Shown: one piece after another, positions 38,601 through 48,109 of the stretch
Layout of the letters: every line of letters begins with the position of its first letter
Numbering within the stretch: the stretch's first letter is position 1
IMG/VR virus record: IMGVR_UViG_3300031566_000009
Coordinates: 18,076-82,075 of that record
Origin: a virus
Reading direction: 5' to 3' (one strand)
DNA length: 64,000 nt
Made by a program: the position numbers and the translations under genes
The notes under the pieces: generated by a model
What the model was told of the DNA's origin: nothing
Databases searched by the model: none
The model's input: the letters and a program-made list of their open reading frames with translations, nothing else

Positions 38601-39167
38601 ATGGGCAAACTTATCGATGAGATGGGAAATCGCTATGGTCGATTGGTCATTATTGAAAGGAGTGGAAATAATAAATTTAACTGTGCTGAATGGCTTTGCA
38701 GATGCGACTGTGGCAATGAAAAAGTCATCGCTGGAGTGAATTTACGTAGAGGTAGAACAAAAAGTTGTGGCTGTTTTCAGAAAGAAAGACAGCGCGAGGC
38801 GCACAGGCTATCCATTGGGGAAGCATCTTTTAATGCTCTGGTTGGAAAGATGAAATTTCGTGCGGATAAACGTAATTTCGAATGGTCTTTGACAGTAGAT
38901 CAAGTACGCACCCTTTTTGAACAAAGTTGCTATTATTGTGGGATTAAACCACAACAAAAGATATTTATGAGGAGTTGTTATGGTTCTTATAATTATAATG
39001 GCCTAGACCGCGTAGATAGTTCCAAAGGTTACAGCATCGAAAATGTCGTGCCTTGCTGTGGAATTTGTAATGTAGCAAAAAATTCTATGACTGTCGACCA
39101 ATTTCGAGAATGGACTACGCGGCTCTATAAACATCTCATCGAAAAATCAGATGGAGTCGCTGAATGA
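38601..39167 (+). CDS. HNH endonuclease (homing type)
   Basis: The N-terminal DNA-binding zinc module (CRCDCG, then RGRTKSCGC) is followed by an HNH core with CYYCG, GLDRVDSSKGYSIENVVPCC and CNVAK. This layout is typical of free-standing phage homing nucleases that move within virion gene clusters. It interrupts the sugar genes and overlaps the next one by four bases. Confidence 0.85.
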   Translation: MGKLIDEMGNRYGRLVIIERSGNNKFNCAEWLCRCDCGNEKVIAGVNLRRGRTKSCGCFQKERQREAHRLSIGEASFNALVGKMKFRADKRNFEWSLTVDQVRTLFEQSCYYCGIKPQQKIFMRSCYGSYNYNGLDRVDSSKGYSIENVVPCCGICNVAKNSMTVDQFREWTTRLYKHLIEKSDGVAE

Positions 39168-40333
39168 TCCAAGTTTTCAAGCCTTCTCTTGGTGAAGAAG
39201 AACTCGATGCTCTACGAGAAATCTTTGCTACTGGTTGGATAGGTTTAGGACCGAAGACAGCGGAATTTGAAGAAAAGTTCGCTGAATACGTTGGAGCAAA
39301 GTATGCCATTGCCACTAATAGTGCTACGGCAGCTCTTCACTTGTGTTGCATAGCATTGGATCTCGATGAGTGGGATGTGGTGATGATTCCTACGATGACT
39401 TTCGTTTCCACAGCTCATGCTCCTACTTATTGCGGAGCATTTCCCCTATTCGTGGACATCGAAACAGATACCCTGAATATCCAAATTAAAGATCTCGCTC
39501 ATCGATTAAGAATAGCAGCTAAATTAGGTCATCCTAGAATAAAGGCTATAATCCCCGTGCATTATGGAGGCCACGCTTGTCAGATGGATGCTATCTGGAA
39601 TATCGCAGACAAATATGGTCTTCGCGTTATAGAAGACGCTGCACACGCCTGTGGCAGTGAGTACAAGGGTCAGAAAATCGGCGGTTTAGAGCGTAGCTGG
39701 GCTACTTGTTTCAGTTTCCACGCCGTTAAAAATCTCCCCTGCGGAGATGGAGGAATGATTACTACCAATCACCTTGAATTGGTTGAGAGGCTTCGGCGTC
39801 TTCGTTGGTGCGGCATAGATAAGAGCACTTGGGATCGCACAGAAGAGGCTGAATATAAAAAGTATTCTTGGTACTATGAAGTGAACGAATTGGGTTATAA
39901 ATATCACATGAATGACATCGCAGCAGTCATTGGTTTATGTCAACTAGAAAAATTGGATAAAGGCAATGCCAGGCGTCGTGATATCGCAAACGCCTACACT
40001 GCAGCTTTTCAAGAAAAGGCTCCTTGGATAGAAACCCCTGTGGAAAAATCTTACGCAAAAAGCTCTTGGCATAATTACGTGATAAAGACTTCCTCTAGGG
40101 ATGCTTTGAATGCCTTCCTTAAGGAAAAGGGAATTGCCACAGGGGTGCATTATTATCCGATTCATCTGCAACCTTACTACCGTCGAAAGTTGGGTTCTGT
40201 GGTTTTGCCTGTCGCAGAACGTGTGTGGCCGAAGTTGTTGACCTTGCCTATGTATCCTAGTCTTACAGACGAGGAAATCTCTTACATTATATACTCTATC
40301 CTAGAGTTTGGAAGGGCAAATGTTAGCTGGTAA
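39164..40333 (+). CDS. DegT/DnrJ-type sugar aminotransferase
   Basis: This 389-residue PLP enzyme has ATNSATAALHLCC near the cofactor phosphate site, EDAAHACGS, and the Schiff-base lysine in FHAVKNLPCGDGG (Lys189). The family transfers an amino group to 3- or 4-keto nucleotide sugars. With the following acetyltransferase it could build an N-acylated amino sugar for the glycosyltransferases around it. Confidence 0.93.
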   Translation: MIQVFKPSLGEEELDALREIFATGWIGLGPKTAEFEEKFAEYVGAKYAIATNSATAALHLCCIALDLDEWDVVMIPTMTFVSTAHAPTYCGAFPLFVDIETDTLNIQIKDLAHRLRIAAKLGHPRIKAIIPVHYGGHACQMDAIWNIADKYGLRVIEDAAHACGSEYKGQKIGGLERSWATCFSFHAVKNLPCGDGGMITTNHLELVERLRRLRWCGIDKSTWDRTEEAEYKKYSWYYEVNELGYKYHMNDIAAVIGLCQLEKLDKGNARRRDIANAYTAAFQEKAPWIETPVEKSYAKSSWHNYVIKTSSRDALNAFLKEKGIATGVHYYPIHLQPYYRRKLGSVVLPVAERVWPKLLTLPMYPSLTDEEISYIIYSILEFGRANVSW

Positions 40334-40907
40334 GAAAGTGCTGCTTAGGGCTTACGATAACTCTGTAGACGATGGCTGGGATGTCGTGAAATGGCGGAAT
40401 AATCCGCAAGTAAAGCCCTTCTTCTTCGAGGAGGAGCCACTTTCTCTGGATGCACATTTTGAGTGGGTTGAGAAAATTACGCATAATCTAAATGCTAAAT
40501 ATTACATGATTCAACTTGTAAACGAAGCCGATCCAGCTTTTGGAGTTCAAAAAGACGGAGATATCGGCACGATAGGACTGAATCACATCGATTGGCGAAG
40601 TCACACAGCAGAATTGAGTTGGTTTCTCATTGGTGAAGTAAAATATCGCAGTTGGGGCTATGGCACGGAGGCTGTATTCTTACTCCTTGATTATGCTTTC
40701 AATCACCTTAACCTTAACAAAATCGGGCTGTATACAATGGCTCTAAATGAGGGTGCTAGGGCGGTTTATCAAAAGATGGGTTTTCAGGAAGAGGGCGTTT
40801 TAAGAGAACAGAAATTTAAGAATGGTCAATATATAGATGTCCACATTTACGGCTTGCTGCGAGAGGACTTCAACGATCTGAAGAAGGAGAACCTTATTGG
40901 AGAGTAG
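40320..40907 (+). CDS. GNAT acetyltransferase
   Basis: This 195-residue protein of RimJ/RimL type has the GNAT core YRSWGYGTEAVFLLLDYAF and LNEGARAVYQKMGFQEEG. Preceded by the sugar aminotransferase gene, it is likely to N-acylate an amino sugar, as in legionaminic- or bacillosamine-type pathways (inference). AAGGGC precedes the chosen ATG. Confidence 0.85.
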   Translation: MLAGKKVLLRAYDNSVDDGWDVVKWRNNPQVKPFFFEEEPLSLDAHFEWVEKITHNLNAKYYMIQLVNEADPAFGVQKDGDIGTIGLNHIDWRSHTAELSWFLIGEVKYRSWGYGTEAVFLLLDYAFNHLNLNKIGLYTMALNEGARAVYQKMGFQEEGVLREQKFKNGQYIDVHIYGLLREDFNDLKKENLIGE

Positions 40908-41475
40908 GGACTTCGAGAAACGTACAGTTCAATTTTTACAAGAATGTGGAATCTCTGGGAAGTCCGCTCTCGACATTGGAGCTAGATATAATCTAGAATA
41001 TGGCGCAGGTTTATTTGAGGGTCTACAGCGATTTGGTGTTGAGGACTACACAATACTGGAAATCTTTGAAGATAATGTAAGAGAATTAGGAGAACGCGGC
41101 TACCCTGTGGTGCAGGGAGATGTACGAGAGGTACAGAGATACTTTCTACCAGAAAGTTTCGATATAGTTTGTTGGATTCATGGCTTAGAGCACCTGAACA
41201 ATTTTGCGGAGATACAAAAAACTATTAAGAAGCTGAAGAGGCTAACAAGTAAGTGGTTGATTCTCTCGTTTCCAATTGGTATTGAGAAGCAAGGCGAATC
41301 TTATGGTAATCCATTTGAAAAGCATAGTTATACGATTGCGGGTGTGAAAAAGATATTAAGTTGCTTTGATAGGAAGGAGAATGTTCGATATATCGTATAT
41401 CGTAGGTTGCCAAGAAAAGTTGGTTTAGTCGCTGTGAAGTTCAATCCCAATGCAGTGATTCTCTATGAAAAGTGA
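40897..41475 (+). CDS. SAM-dependent methyltransferase
   Basis: This 192-residue class I enzyme reads ALDIGARYNLEYGAG (SAM loop), then LEIFEDNVREL, GDVRE and FDIVCWIHGLEH. TTG start behind AAGGAG. It may methylate a sugar or a lipid-like acceptor. The same family recurs at 43324 and 61570-62555. Confidence 0.8.
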   Translation: MESRDFEKRTVQFLQECGISGKSALDIGARYNLEYGAGLFEGLQRFGVEDYTILEIFEDNVRELGERGYPVVQGDVREVQRYFLPESFDIVCWIHGLEHLNNFAEIQKTIKKLKRLTSKWLILSFPIGIEKQGESYGNPFEKHSYTIAGVKKILSCFDRKENVRYIVYRRLPRKVGLVAVKFNPNAVILYEK

Positions 41476-42421
41476 GAAGATATCACGCTTACAGCAAAAG
41501 AAAACTTTAACGGTGCATATCATCGCTCCCTCAGATATTAGTCCTTCAAAATACGCCCGAAGTTTGTGGGGAGATAATTGGGTAAAGGAGGAATTGTCCA
41601 AGGCTTTGAAGAAACTAGGTTATCGTATTTCAATTAGTAGACCAGATGTGCATCCACCAGATGTGTTGATTCACCTCTCTGGTGGTGAAATAGAGTACGT
41701 GTATAAAAAGAGAATAGAGCAGTTTCCAAATAGTATCTACAAAATCGCGTGGATTTATTCACACCCTGAAAAGGTCTCTACAACAAATTTGCGTGGATAC
41801 GATAGGATCTATTGTTGTTCTACATTCTTCATCAAGAAATTGTGGGAGATGGGTTACACAGAAGCGCGAGTAATGTTAGGTGCGACTTCTAAGAGACCTA
41901 TAAGTATGCCTAATAAATATGATGTCGTCTTCGTAGGAAATAATAGAGGCCCACACGGGATGGATGGTCGAGCGATCATTAACCATATTAAATCCCTTGG
42001 AAACCTTCCTTATAGAATCGGTATCTGGGGCAGCAATTGGGAGAACAATCAAGTCCCCAAGTCATGGTATGGTGGTCGCTATTGGCCGTATGAGGAGTTG
42101 AATAAACTCTATGCCTCCTCGAAGATTTGCCTCCAAGATCACAGGACAGAGATGGTCAATGAGGGTTTTGTTTCCGTAAAACTCTTTGACATTCTTGCAT
42201 CTGGTAGTCTTGCCATCAGTGATGCCAACAAAGGCATCGATCCCATCTTCAAAGGCGCTGTGCCACAGTATGAATCTGCACAGCATTTGAAACAACTATT
42301 AGATCACTATATCAATAATCCACAAGAAAGAGAACGTTTAATCAAGTTAGGTCAAAAAACCGCCTTCGCCTGCACCTGGGAGAAAAGGGCAGCCTTATTC
42401 GTGGAGGAACTCCGTGGCTGA
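41465..42421 (+). CDS. CgeB-like GT-B glycosyltransferase
   Basis: This 318-residue protein has YDVVFVGNNRGP, IGIWGSNW, Y-SSKICLQDHRTEM, GFVSVKLFDILASGSLAIS and a C-terminal HYINNPQERERL. This is the C-terminal half of GT-B enzymes of the CgeB/glycos-transf-1-2 group. The gene behind is a diverged relative. Confidence 0.85.
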   Translation: MKSEKISRLQQKKTLTVHIIAPSDISPSKYARSLWGDNWVKEELSKALKKLGYRISISRPDVHPPDVLIHLSGGEIEYVYKKRIEQFPNSIYKIAWIYSHPEKVSTTNLRGYDRIYCCSTFFIKKLWEMGYTEARVMLGATSKRPISMPNKYDVVFVGNNRGPHGMDGRAIINHIKSLGNLPYRIGIWGSNWENNQVPKSWYGGRYWPYEELNKLYASSKICLQDHRTEMVNEGFVSVKLFDILASGSLAISDANKGIDPIFKGAVPQYESAQHLKQLLDHYINNPQERERLIKLGQKTAFACTWEKRAALFVEELRG

Positions 42422-43346
42422 ACGAATCTTTTATGTAGATTTATTTGAGAAGACCAACTCTAACTTTTATTGGCTCAATGCTTTCCGAAAACTTGGTGTA
42501 GTTCAACACTTCGACATTCGGAGTAAAAAGGAACGTCTCGAAAGCATCATCCTCGATTTTGCGCCGACACATATTCATCTTGGCGGTAGTGTAAAGCCTG
42601 GGAGAAGCGTCGATGCTCGAATGTTACGAAGAGTCAAAGATGAATTAAATTGTGGTGTCTCTGCTTTCTATGGCGACCGACCTTACTCTGAGTATCATTT
42701 GCGACTTGCTAGAGTTGCAGCAGATTATGTTTACATCTCAAATAAAACACACGTAAAACAGAATATTGAAAAGTGTGTTTTCAACTGTGCATACCTTCCC
42801 TGTCCTACCGAGCCAAGTATATTCAAGTATTGTCCATCGGAGCAGATTTACGATGTCGTTTTTCCTGGTTGGAATAACGATCCCTCCAGACGTAGAACTT
42901 TGAATGAGTTGCACAAGAGATTCAATCTCTATGTGGCTGGCCCGAATTGGGCAGGAACACAATTTAAGTCTCTCAGCCCCGCTTTCGGTGAGGACTTTGC
43001 TAAATTGTGTGGACAAACGAAGATTATGCTCAGTCTGATCGGAGACGAATGGCGACATTTAGAAGGATACTTCTCAAATCGCTTGCCCAATGTTTTAGGT
43101 TCTCGTTGCTTCCTTATTCAGACTTATTCTGAAGGAATCGAGGATTTATTCACCAATCACAAGCATCTGGTATGGTACAAATCAGATCAGGAACTCTTTG
43201 CTATGCTTGATTATTATTTGAAACACCCAAAAGAGCGTACAGAAATTGCTAATAGTGGACAGGAAGAAGTTTTAGCACGCTATACATTCACTCAACACAC
43301 AAAAAAGATGATAAAAGAGTGTCATGTTGCAACTCAATCTAGGTAG
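42414..43346 (+). CDS. CgeB-like GT-B glycosyltransferase, second copy
   Basis: This 310-residue protein has YDVVFPGWNNDPSRRR, LYVAGPNW, CGQTKIMLSLIG, FSNRLPNVLGSRCFLIQ and YYLKHPKERTEI, parallel to the gene in front. It overlaps both neighbours by 8-23 bases. Confidence 0.85.
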   Translation: MAERIFYVDLFEKTNSNFYWLNAFRKLGVVQHFDIRSKKERLESIILDFAPTHIHLGGSVKPGRSVDARMLRRVKDELNCGVSAFYGDRPYSEYHLRLARVAADYVYISNKTHVKQNIEKCVFNCAYLPCPTEPSIFKYCPSEQIYDVVFPGWNNDPSRRRTLNELHKRFNLYVAGPNWAGTQFKSLSPAFGEDFAKLCGQTKIMLSLIGDEWRHLEGYFSNRLPNVLGSRCFLIQTYSEGIEDLFTNHKHLVWYKSDQELFAMLDYYLKHPKERTEIANSGQEEVLARYTFTQHTKKMIKECHVATQSR

Positions 43347-43812
43347 TGGAACTTCGCGGATGGCCGGATTTAAAAACATCGACAAATACGCGAAGGAGGC
43401 GGATCTGAATGTAGACGCTTCTGAACTTCCTTATGCTAATGATACAGTAGATAAGATTTATACGTCTCATATGGTTGAGCATGTAACCCTTCCTGAGTTC
43501 CAGAAGATGCTGAGAGAATGGAGGAGAGTTCTAAGGTTTGGTGGAGTATTGATGATTCGTTGCCCAAATATTGAGGCTTATCTAAGGAGATGGTTGGCAG
43601 GCGATTACAAATTGCGCTGGGGCGAAGGTTTGACCTGGCTTTTGGGATCGGTCTCAAGAGGAAAAGGGCATATCAATAGGAACTTTTTCACGGCGGATAG
43701 GATGCACCAGATTGTTAAAGATTCTGGTTTCAAGATAAGGAGATGTACTGTTTATCCAACTAGGTCAGGACATATGCCAGATGGCGACATACTCTGTGAG
43801 GCTATAAAGTGA
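43324..43812 (+). CDS. SAM-dependent methyltransferase (DUF-type, short)
   Basis: This 162-residue protein opens LQLNLGSGTSRMAGFKNIDK, with YTSHMVEHV and REWRRVLRFGGVLMIRCPN. This matches short sugar-cluster methyltransferases. The same fold occurs in 62124-62555. Confidence 0.8.
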   Translation: MLQLNLGSGTSRMAGFKNIDKYAKEADLNVDASELPYANDTVDKIYTSHMVEHVTLPEFQKMLREWRRVLRFGGVLMIRCPNIEAYLRRWLAGDYKLRWGEGLTWLLGSVSRGKGHINRNFFTADRMHQIVKDSGFKIRRCTVYPTRSGHMPDGDILCEAIK

Positions 43813-45056
43813 CTTTCTTATCTGTGGTAACTCGGTCTTGTGGAAGAACTAGACTTCTCGCAAGAAATAGAAAATCGCTTGCTACTCAAATTGATCCAGA
43901 CTATGAACATATCATAATTACTGATAATGAGCATAAAGGACTGCACGAAGCCAATAAAAGTCTGAGTAAAAATAAGCACAGGGTGAAAGGAAAGTATGTT
44001 CTTATCTTAGATGATGATGACTATATTAGCGACCGAAGTTTCATCAAGCATTTAAAGAATGTCGTCGCACAACATCCTGTTGACATCATTCTTTTCAAAG
44101 TTTACCGTAAACAGTTTAGCGAAACGTTACCTTCTAAGAGAACTTGGGGGAAACCACCCGTATTGGGAGAAATCGGCTCTTGTTGCTTCGTGGTAAAGTA
44201 TGCAATTTGGAGACGCTATATCCATGAGTTTGGACAGCCAAGATATGGAGATTATCATTTTATCAAGGCTTTATTTAATGCAGGATGTAGTCATTACTGG
44301 GTGAATCGAACGATGATTACGGTGGATAAAATAGGAGGTGGAAAAGGCTTACCCATCAAGGTTGTGGTATCACCAGATGTAGAAAAGGTTTATCCACAAG
44401 TAACAGTAGTATTAGTAAATTACTGCACGAAAGAATTAACGAACGAGGCGAGACGAACGATGATGCTGTATTATCCAAAAATATCTATTATAATGATAGA
44501 TAATGGATCTAAAGATGGGTCCACAGAGTATATCAAAGTGGTCGGAGAGATGCACGAGAATATAACAACTATCTTGAATGAGCAGAATATTGGACATGGC
44601 CCTGCAATGAATCAGGGTATCAATTTAGCTAAGACTCCATTCGTATTTCTTTACGATTCAGACGCCTCATTAAAATGCTCAGATCTCTTAGAAATGATGT
44701 TGGCAGAGTTTGCGAAGAATCCAAATCTCTATGCAATTGGTTGGCTCAGAAAGGTAGATAAATTTTCAGGCGTGCCTACAGGGGGTAAAGGAGGAATGGA
44801 TTATGTTCACCCACACGCAGCAATGATTGATAGGGAAAAATTTCTTCAATTGACACCGATGGAAAACAGCGGAGCGCCATGCACCGCAAATATGCGGGCT
44901 GCGTTGGAAAGAGGCTATCAATTGAAGGATTTCCCTGTCCAGAGTTATGTAAAGCATTTGATCGCAGGTACGAGACGGAGATTCGGAGGGCATTGGAAGC
45001 CTGGTTCAACTATGAGAGCAAAAACGTGGAGAGCGGACGAACACTATCCTATCTAA
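43809..45056 (+). CDS. Double-domain GT2 glycosyltransferase
   Basis: This 415-residue protein starts at GTG. Two GT-A units are visible: residues 1-190 with HIIITDNEHKG and LILDDDDYISD, and 195-415 with VTVVLVNYCTKE, IIMIDNGSKDGSTEY and FLYDSDASL. Two active sites could add alternating sugars. Confidence 0.85.
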   Translation: MTFLSVVTRSCGRTRLLARNRKSLATQIDPDYEHIIITDNEHKGLHEANKSLSKNKHRVKGKYVLILDDDDYISDRSFIKHLKNVVAQHPVDIILFKVYRKQFSETLPSKRTWGKPPVLGEIGSCCFVVKYAIWRRYIHEFGQPRYGDYHFIKALFNAGCSHYWVNRTMITVDKIGGGKGLPIKVVVSPDVEKVYPQVTVVLVNYCTKELTNEARRTMMLYYPKISIIMIDNGSKDGSTEYIKVVGEMHENITTILNEQNIGHGPAMNQGINLAKTPFVFLYDSDASLKCSDLLEMMLAEFAKNPNLYAIGWLRKVDKFSGVPTGGKGGMDYVHPHAAMIDREKFLQLTPMENSGAPCTANMRAALERGYQLKDFPVQSYVKHLIAGTRRRFGGHWKPGSTMRAKTWRADEHYPI

Positions 45057-45068
45057 TAATGGGGAAAA

Positions 45069-47651
45069 ATGAAATTATTTCTTAGTCCTAACGCACCCGA
45101 TATAAATATCTCGCAGAAGTCCATCACAGGGGTTGAACGAGTCATCCTTGAACAACGACGTTACTTGACAGATTATCTGAAATTCGTTGATTCTCCACTA
45201 GAGGCAGATGTCATCGCGGCGCATGTTGTTCCCTACGCTGATACAGTTCCAGATGTACTTCACAACCACGGACTTTATCCCACAGGGGAATTTGCCCTGC
45301 CCGTATGGATGTGGCGAGGAAATAAAAATGTTGTAAGTGCAATTCGTCGAGCCAAAAAGATTACAGTTCCATCCCCGTGGGTCGCTGAGATCTTCATCAG
45401 AGACATGGGCTTCTGTCCAACTATCATCTCGCATGGCATTCGTCTTGAAGAATGGCAAGAACCTCTTACAGCAAGGGAAATGAATGTAGTTTTCAATAAG
45501 AATCGAGTCGATGCTGTCTGCACTCCAGAACCTGCGCAACGCTTGGCCGCATTGTGTCCTGGTATAAAGTTCCTTTCCACTTTTGGCTCGCCAACTAAGA
45601 ATTTAAATGTTATTGGCCTCCAACCCTACGAGACCATGAAGGAAATCCTCTACAAAAATGGTATTTATTTCGCGCCAACGAAAGAGACGTTCGGGATTGG
45701 AATTCTCGAAGCCTTCGCCGCAGGGATGCCTGTATTGGCTTGGTCATGGGGCAACGCCGTCGAATTAGTCGCTCATAAAAAGACTGGATACCTAGCCAAA
45801 CCAGGCGACTACGACGATACTGTAGCAGGACTAAGGTATTGCATCGACAATTTCGACAAACTTTCACAAGCCGCTCGACAAGAAGCCCTAAAACACGACT
45901 GGAAAGAAATTATCCCAAAATACGTCGAAGTCTATGAATCAGCCCTAGAAAAGCACAAAGGGCCACAGGTTACAGTAGTAATCCCATGTTATAATTACGC
46001 TGCTTTCATTGCCGACGCCATTCGCTCTGTGCAAGCGCAAACCTTCGAGAATTGGGAATGTATCATCGTCGATGATGGCTCGACGGACGACTCGTTAATG
46101 GAAATCAACAAAGTTATAGGAAACGATCCAAAATTCAAGGTCTTGGTACAATCCAACCGTGGTGTGGCAAGTGCAAGGAACAGGGGAGCGATGGAGGCCA
46201 AAGGAGAGTTTCTATGCTTCCTCGATGCAGATGACACCTTGAAGGAAAAATTTCTTGCGACCCTACTCCCGCCTTTACTTGAGGATCGTTCCATTGGCAT
46301 TTCCTTTGGCAGTCTTGAGCTTCACACCCCCCGTGGCCCTGTCTCTGGAAGTTGGCCAAACGGTTTCAATTTTGATGCTCAGTTGAAGAAGCAGAACCAA
46401 GTGCCCTCCTGTAATCTGCTCCGCAGAGATGCCTTCTTCCGTGCTGGTGGGTATAAGAATCATTTCGCACTTGGCGAGGACGCCGAATTGTGGACTAACA
46501 TTGGTTTAGCGGGTTTCAGTGCGATTCATACAACTCAAACCCCTGTGATGATCTACCGAATCCACGGGGAGAGCGTAACCAATAAGGCGAGGAAGGAAAA
46601 AACGAAAGAACCTAATTGGTTAGACTTTATTCCCGCCGCTAACGGTGGCCCACAGCCGTTTGCCAGCATTGCAACTCCAGAAAACTATTCTCACCCTGTG
46701 TTCAGCTACGATCAGCCTCTTGTTTCCATCATCATTCCTGTCGGCGATGGTCACGAAGCAGTCTTAGAGAATGCAATAGAATCAGTGAAAACGCAGACTG
46801 ACACAAGATGGGAATTAATTGTAGTCGATGACACAGTATTAGGCAAAATCAAAAATTGTGGTATAATACCTTATGTAGAGCGTTATCCATTCGTAAACTG
46901 GAAGAGGAAGAGAAAGTACGGCAACGTCAGTGCTGCTAGAAATCTAGGGGCGAATTCTGCGAAGGGAAGATTTCTGCTCTTCTTGGATGCAGATGATGAA
47001 CTAGACAAGCACTTTCTTAGGCAGACCTTGAAAGTTGCGGCTATCAGGCCAAAATCGATCATCTATACTGATTGGATTTCGCTGCCAGAAGGGAAAATTC
47101 ATCACGCTGAGGAGTGGAACTTTGAGCGACTGAAGAAGCAGGCTCTCTTCGTCATCACCTTTCTACATCCAAAAGAAGCTTTCGATGAGGTCGGCGGATT
47201 CAATGAAGAGATTCCTGTTTGGGAGGATTGGGACTATACTGTACAACTAGCGCATAAAGGTTATCATGGTATAAGGGTTCCCGAACCACTATTCTCATAT
47301 CATTACGAGAGTGGCAAGAGAAGGGAAGAGTGTCTCGATAACGCCGAAGAACTAATGAAGGAATTCAGGCAGAGATATTTAACTTTGGAAGCCTTGCCTC
47401 CTAAAGAATTGGGATTAGTAATATTACCTGAAGATCCATTAATTAAGAAGCCAATCAAAAAGGATGAAGCGATGGCAACGAAAGCACTAATCAAATACAC
47501 AGGTGATAATATGGGAGCGAGGACTTTTAGGACTCCTTTAGGAAACCGCTATAGATTTGATGGTCGCAGTCAACGGCAGTCTTGGGTTCCGATAAAAGAC
47601 GTACACTTTTTCGAGCGGATGCTCGACTTTCAAGTTGTTGAGACACAATAG
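45069..47651 (+). CDS. Three-domain glycosyltransferase with C-terminal virion-type domain
   Basis: This 860-residue protein joins a GT4-type GT-B unit (about 1-295; KETFGIGILEAFAAGMPV), a GT2 unit (about 298-530; VIPCYNYAAF, IIVDDGSTDDS, FLDADDTL) and another GT2 unit (about 555-770; SIIIPVGDG, LFLDADDEL). A final 55 residues (KYTGDNMGARTFRTPLG) match the next two genes. An internal ATG at 47473 with AAAAAGGAT might also yield that domain alone. The design suggests an enzyme tethered to the virion or to its decoration protein. Confidence 0.85.
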   Translation: MKLFLSPNAPDINISQKSITGVERVILEQRRYLTDYLKFVDSPLEADVIAAHVVPYADTVPDVLHNHGLYPTGEFALPVWMWRGNKNVVSAIRRAKKITVPSPWVAEIFIRDMGFCPTIISHGIRLEEWQEPLTAREMNVVFNKNRVDAVCTPEPAQRLAALCPGIKFLSTFGSPTKNLNVIGLQPYETMKEILYKNGIYFAPTKETFGIGILEAFAAGMPVLAWSWGNAVELVAHKKTGYLAKPGDYDDTVAGLRYCIDNFDKLSQAARQEALKHDWKEIIPKYVEVYESALEKHKGPQVTVVIPCYNYAAFIADAIRSVQAQTFENWECIIVDDGSTDDSLMEINKVIGNDPKFKVLVQSNRGVASARNRGAMEAKGEFLCFLDADDTLKEKFLATLLPPLLEDRSIGISFGSLELHTPRGPVSGSWPNGFNFDAQLKKQNQVPSCNLLRRDAFFRAGGYKNHFALGEDAELWTNIGLAGFSAIHTTQTPVMIYRIHGESVTNKARKEKTKEPNWLDFIPAANGGPQPFASIATPENYSHPVFSYDQPLVSIIIPVGDGHEAVLENAIESVKTQTDTRWELIVVDDTVLGKIKNCGIIPYVERYPFVNWKRKRKYGNVSAARNLGANSAKGRFLLFLDADDELDKHFLRQTLKVAAIRPKSIIYTDWISLPEGKIHHAEEWNFERLKKQALFVITFLHPKEAFDEVGGFNEEIPVWEDWDYTVQLAHKGYHGIRVPEPLFSYHYESGKRREECLDNAEELMKEFRQRYLTLEALPPKELGLVILPEDPLIKKPIKKDEAMATKALIKYTGDNMGARTFRTPLGNRYRFDGRSQRQSWVPIKDVHFFERMLDFQVVETQ

Positions 47652-47885
47652 ATGGGCTGTGGTTGTAGCAGAAACGTCGTTAATATAAAGAGCCGTCCAC
47701 CAGATTTGAGGGGACATCCTACTGTGATTCTTGAATATACTGGAGACAACAAAGGGTCGAGGACAGTGAATACTCCCCTTGGAAGTCTATACAAATTTGA
47801 TGGGGTAGATCATAAGAGGTTCACTGTTTTGAGTGGCGATGTATTCTTCTTTACGCAACAACTAGAACAATTCAAGGTGATATAA
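47652..47885 (+). CDS. Small virion-type domain protein, copy 2
   Basis: This 77-residue protein begins MGCGCSRN and then repeats the fused domain: YTGDNKGSR, TPLGSLYKFDG, DVFFFTQQL. It sits between the glycosyltransferase island and the connector gene. A head decoration or connector role is inferred. Confidence 0.7.
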   Translation: MGCGCSRNVVNIKSRPPDLRGHPTVILEYTGDNKGSRTVNTPLGSLYKFDGVDHKRFTVLSGDVFFFTQQLEQFKVI

Positions 47886-48109
47886 TGGGTTGCAGGTGCA
47901 GGAAAAAATTAGACTCATTAAAATCTAGGAATCTCGATGGATTGATAACTGTTACGTATCTGGGAATTTATCAGGGTTCGAGGAACTTCAAGACTCCCAC
48001 AGGGAGCGTCTATCGATTTGGTACTGGAGCAAATTCAACCAAATTAGTCAATATGCGCGATAAAGATTATTTTAGTGCTTTACCTGACTTTGCGATTGTG
48101 GAGGGATAA
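47885..48109 (+). CDS. Small virion-type domain protein, copy 3
   Basis: This 74-residue protein begins MGCRCRKK and repeats YLGIYQGSR, TPTGSVYRFGTG, DYFSALPDF. It overlaps the previous stop by one base. Third member of the tandem family. Confidence 0.7.
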   Translation: MGCRCRKKLDSLKSRNLDGLITVTYLGIYQGSRNFKTPTGSVYRFGTGANSTKLVNMRDKDYFSALPDFAIVEG

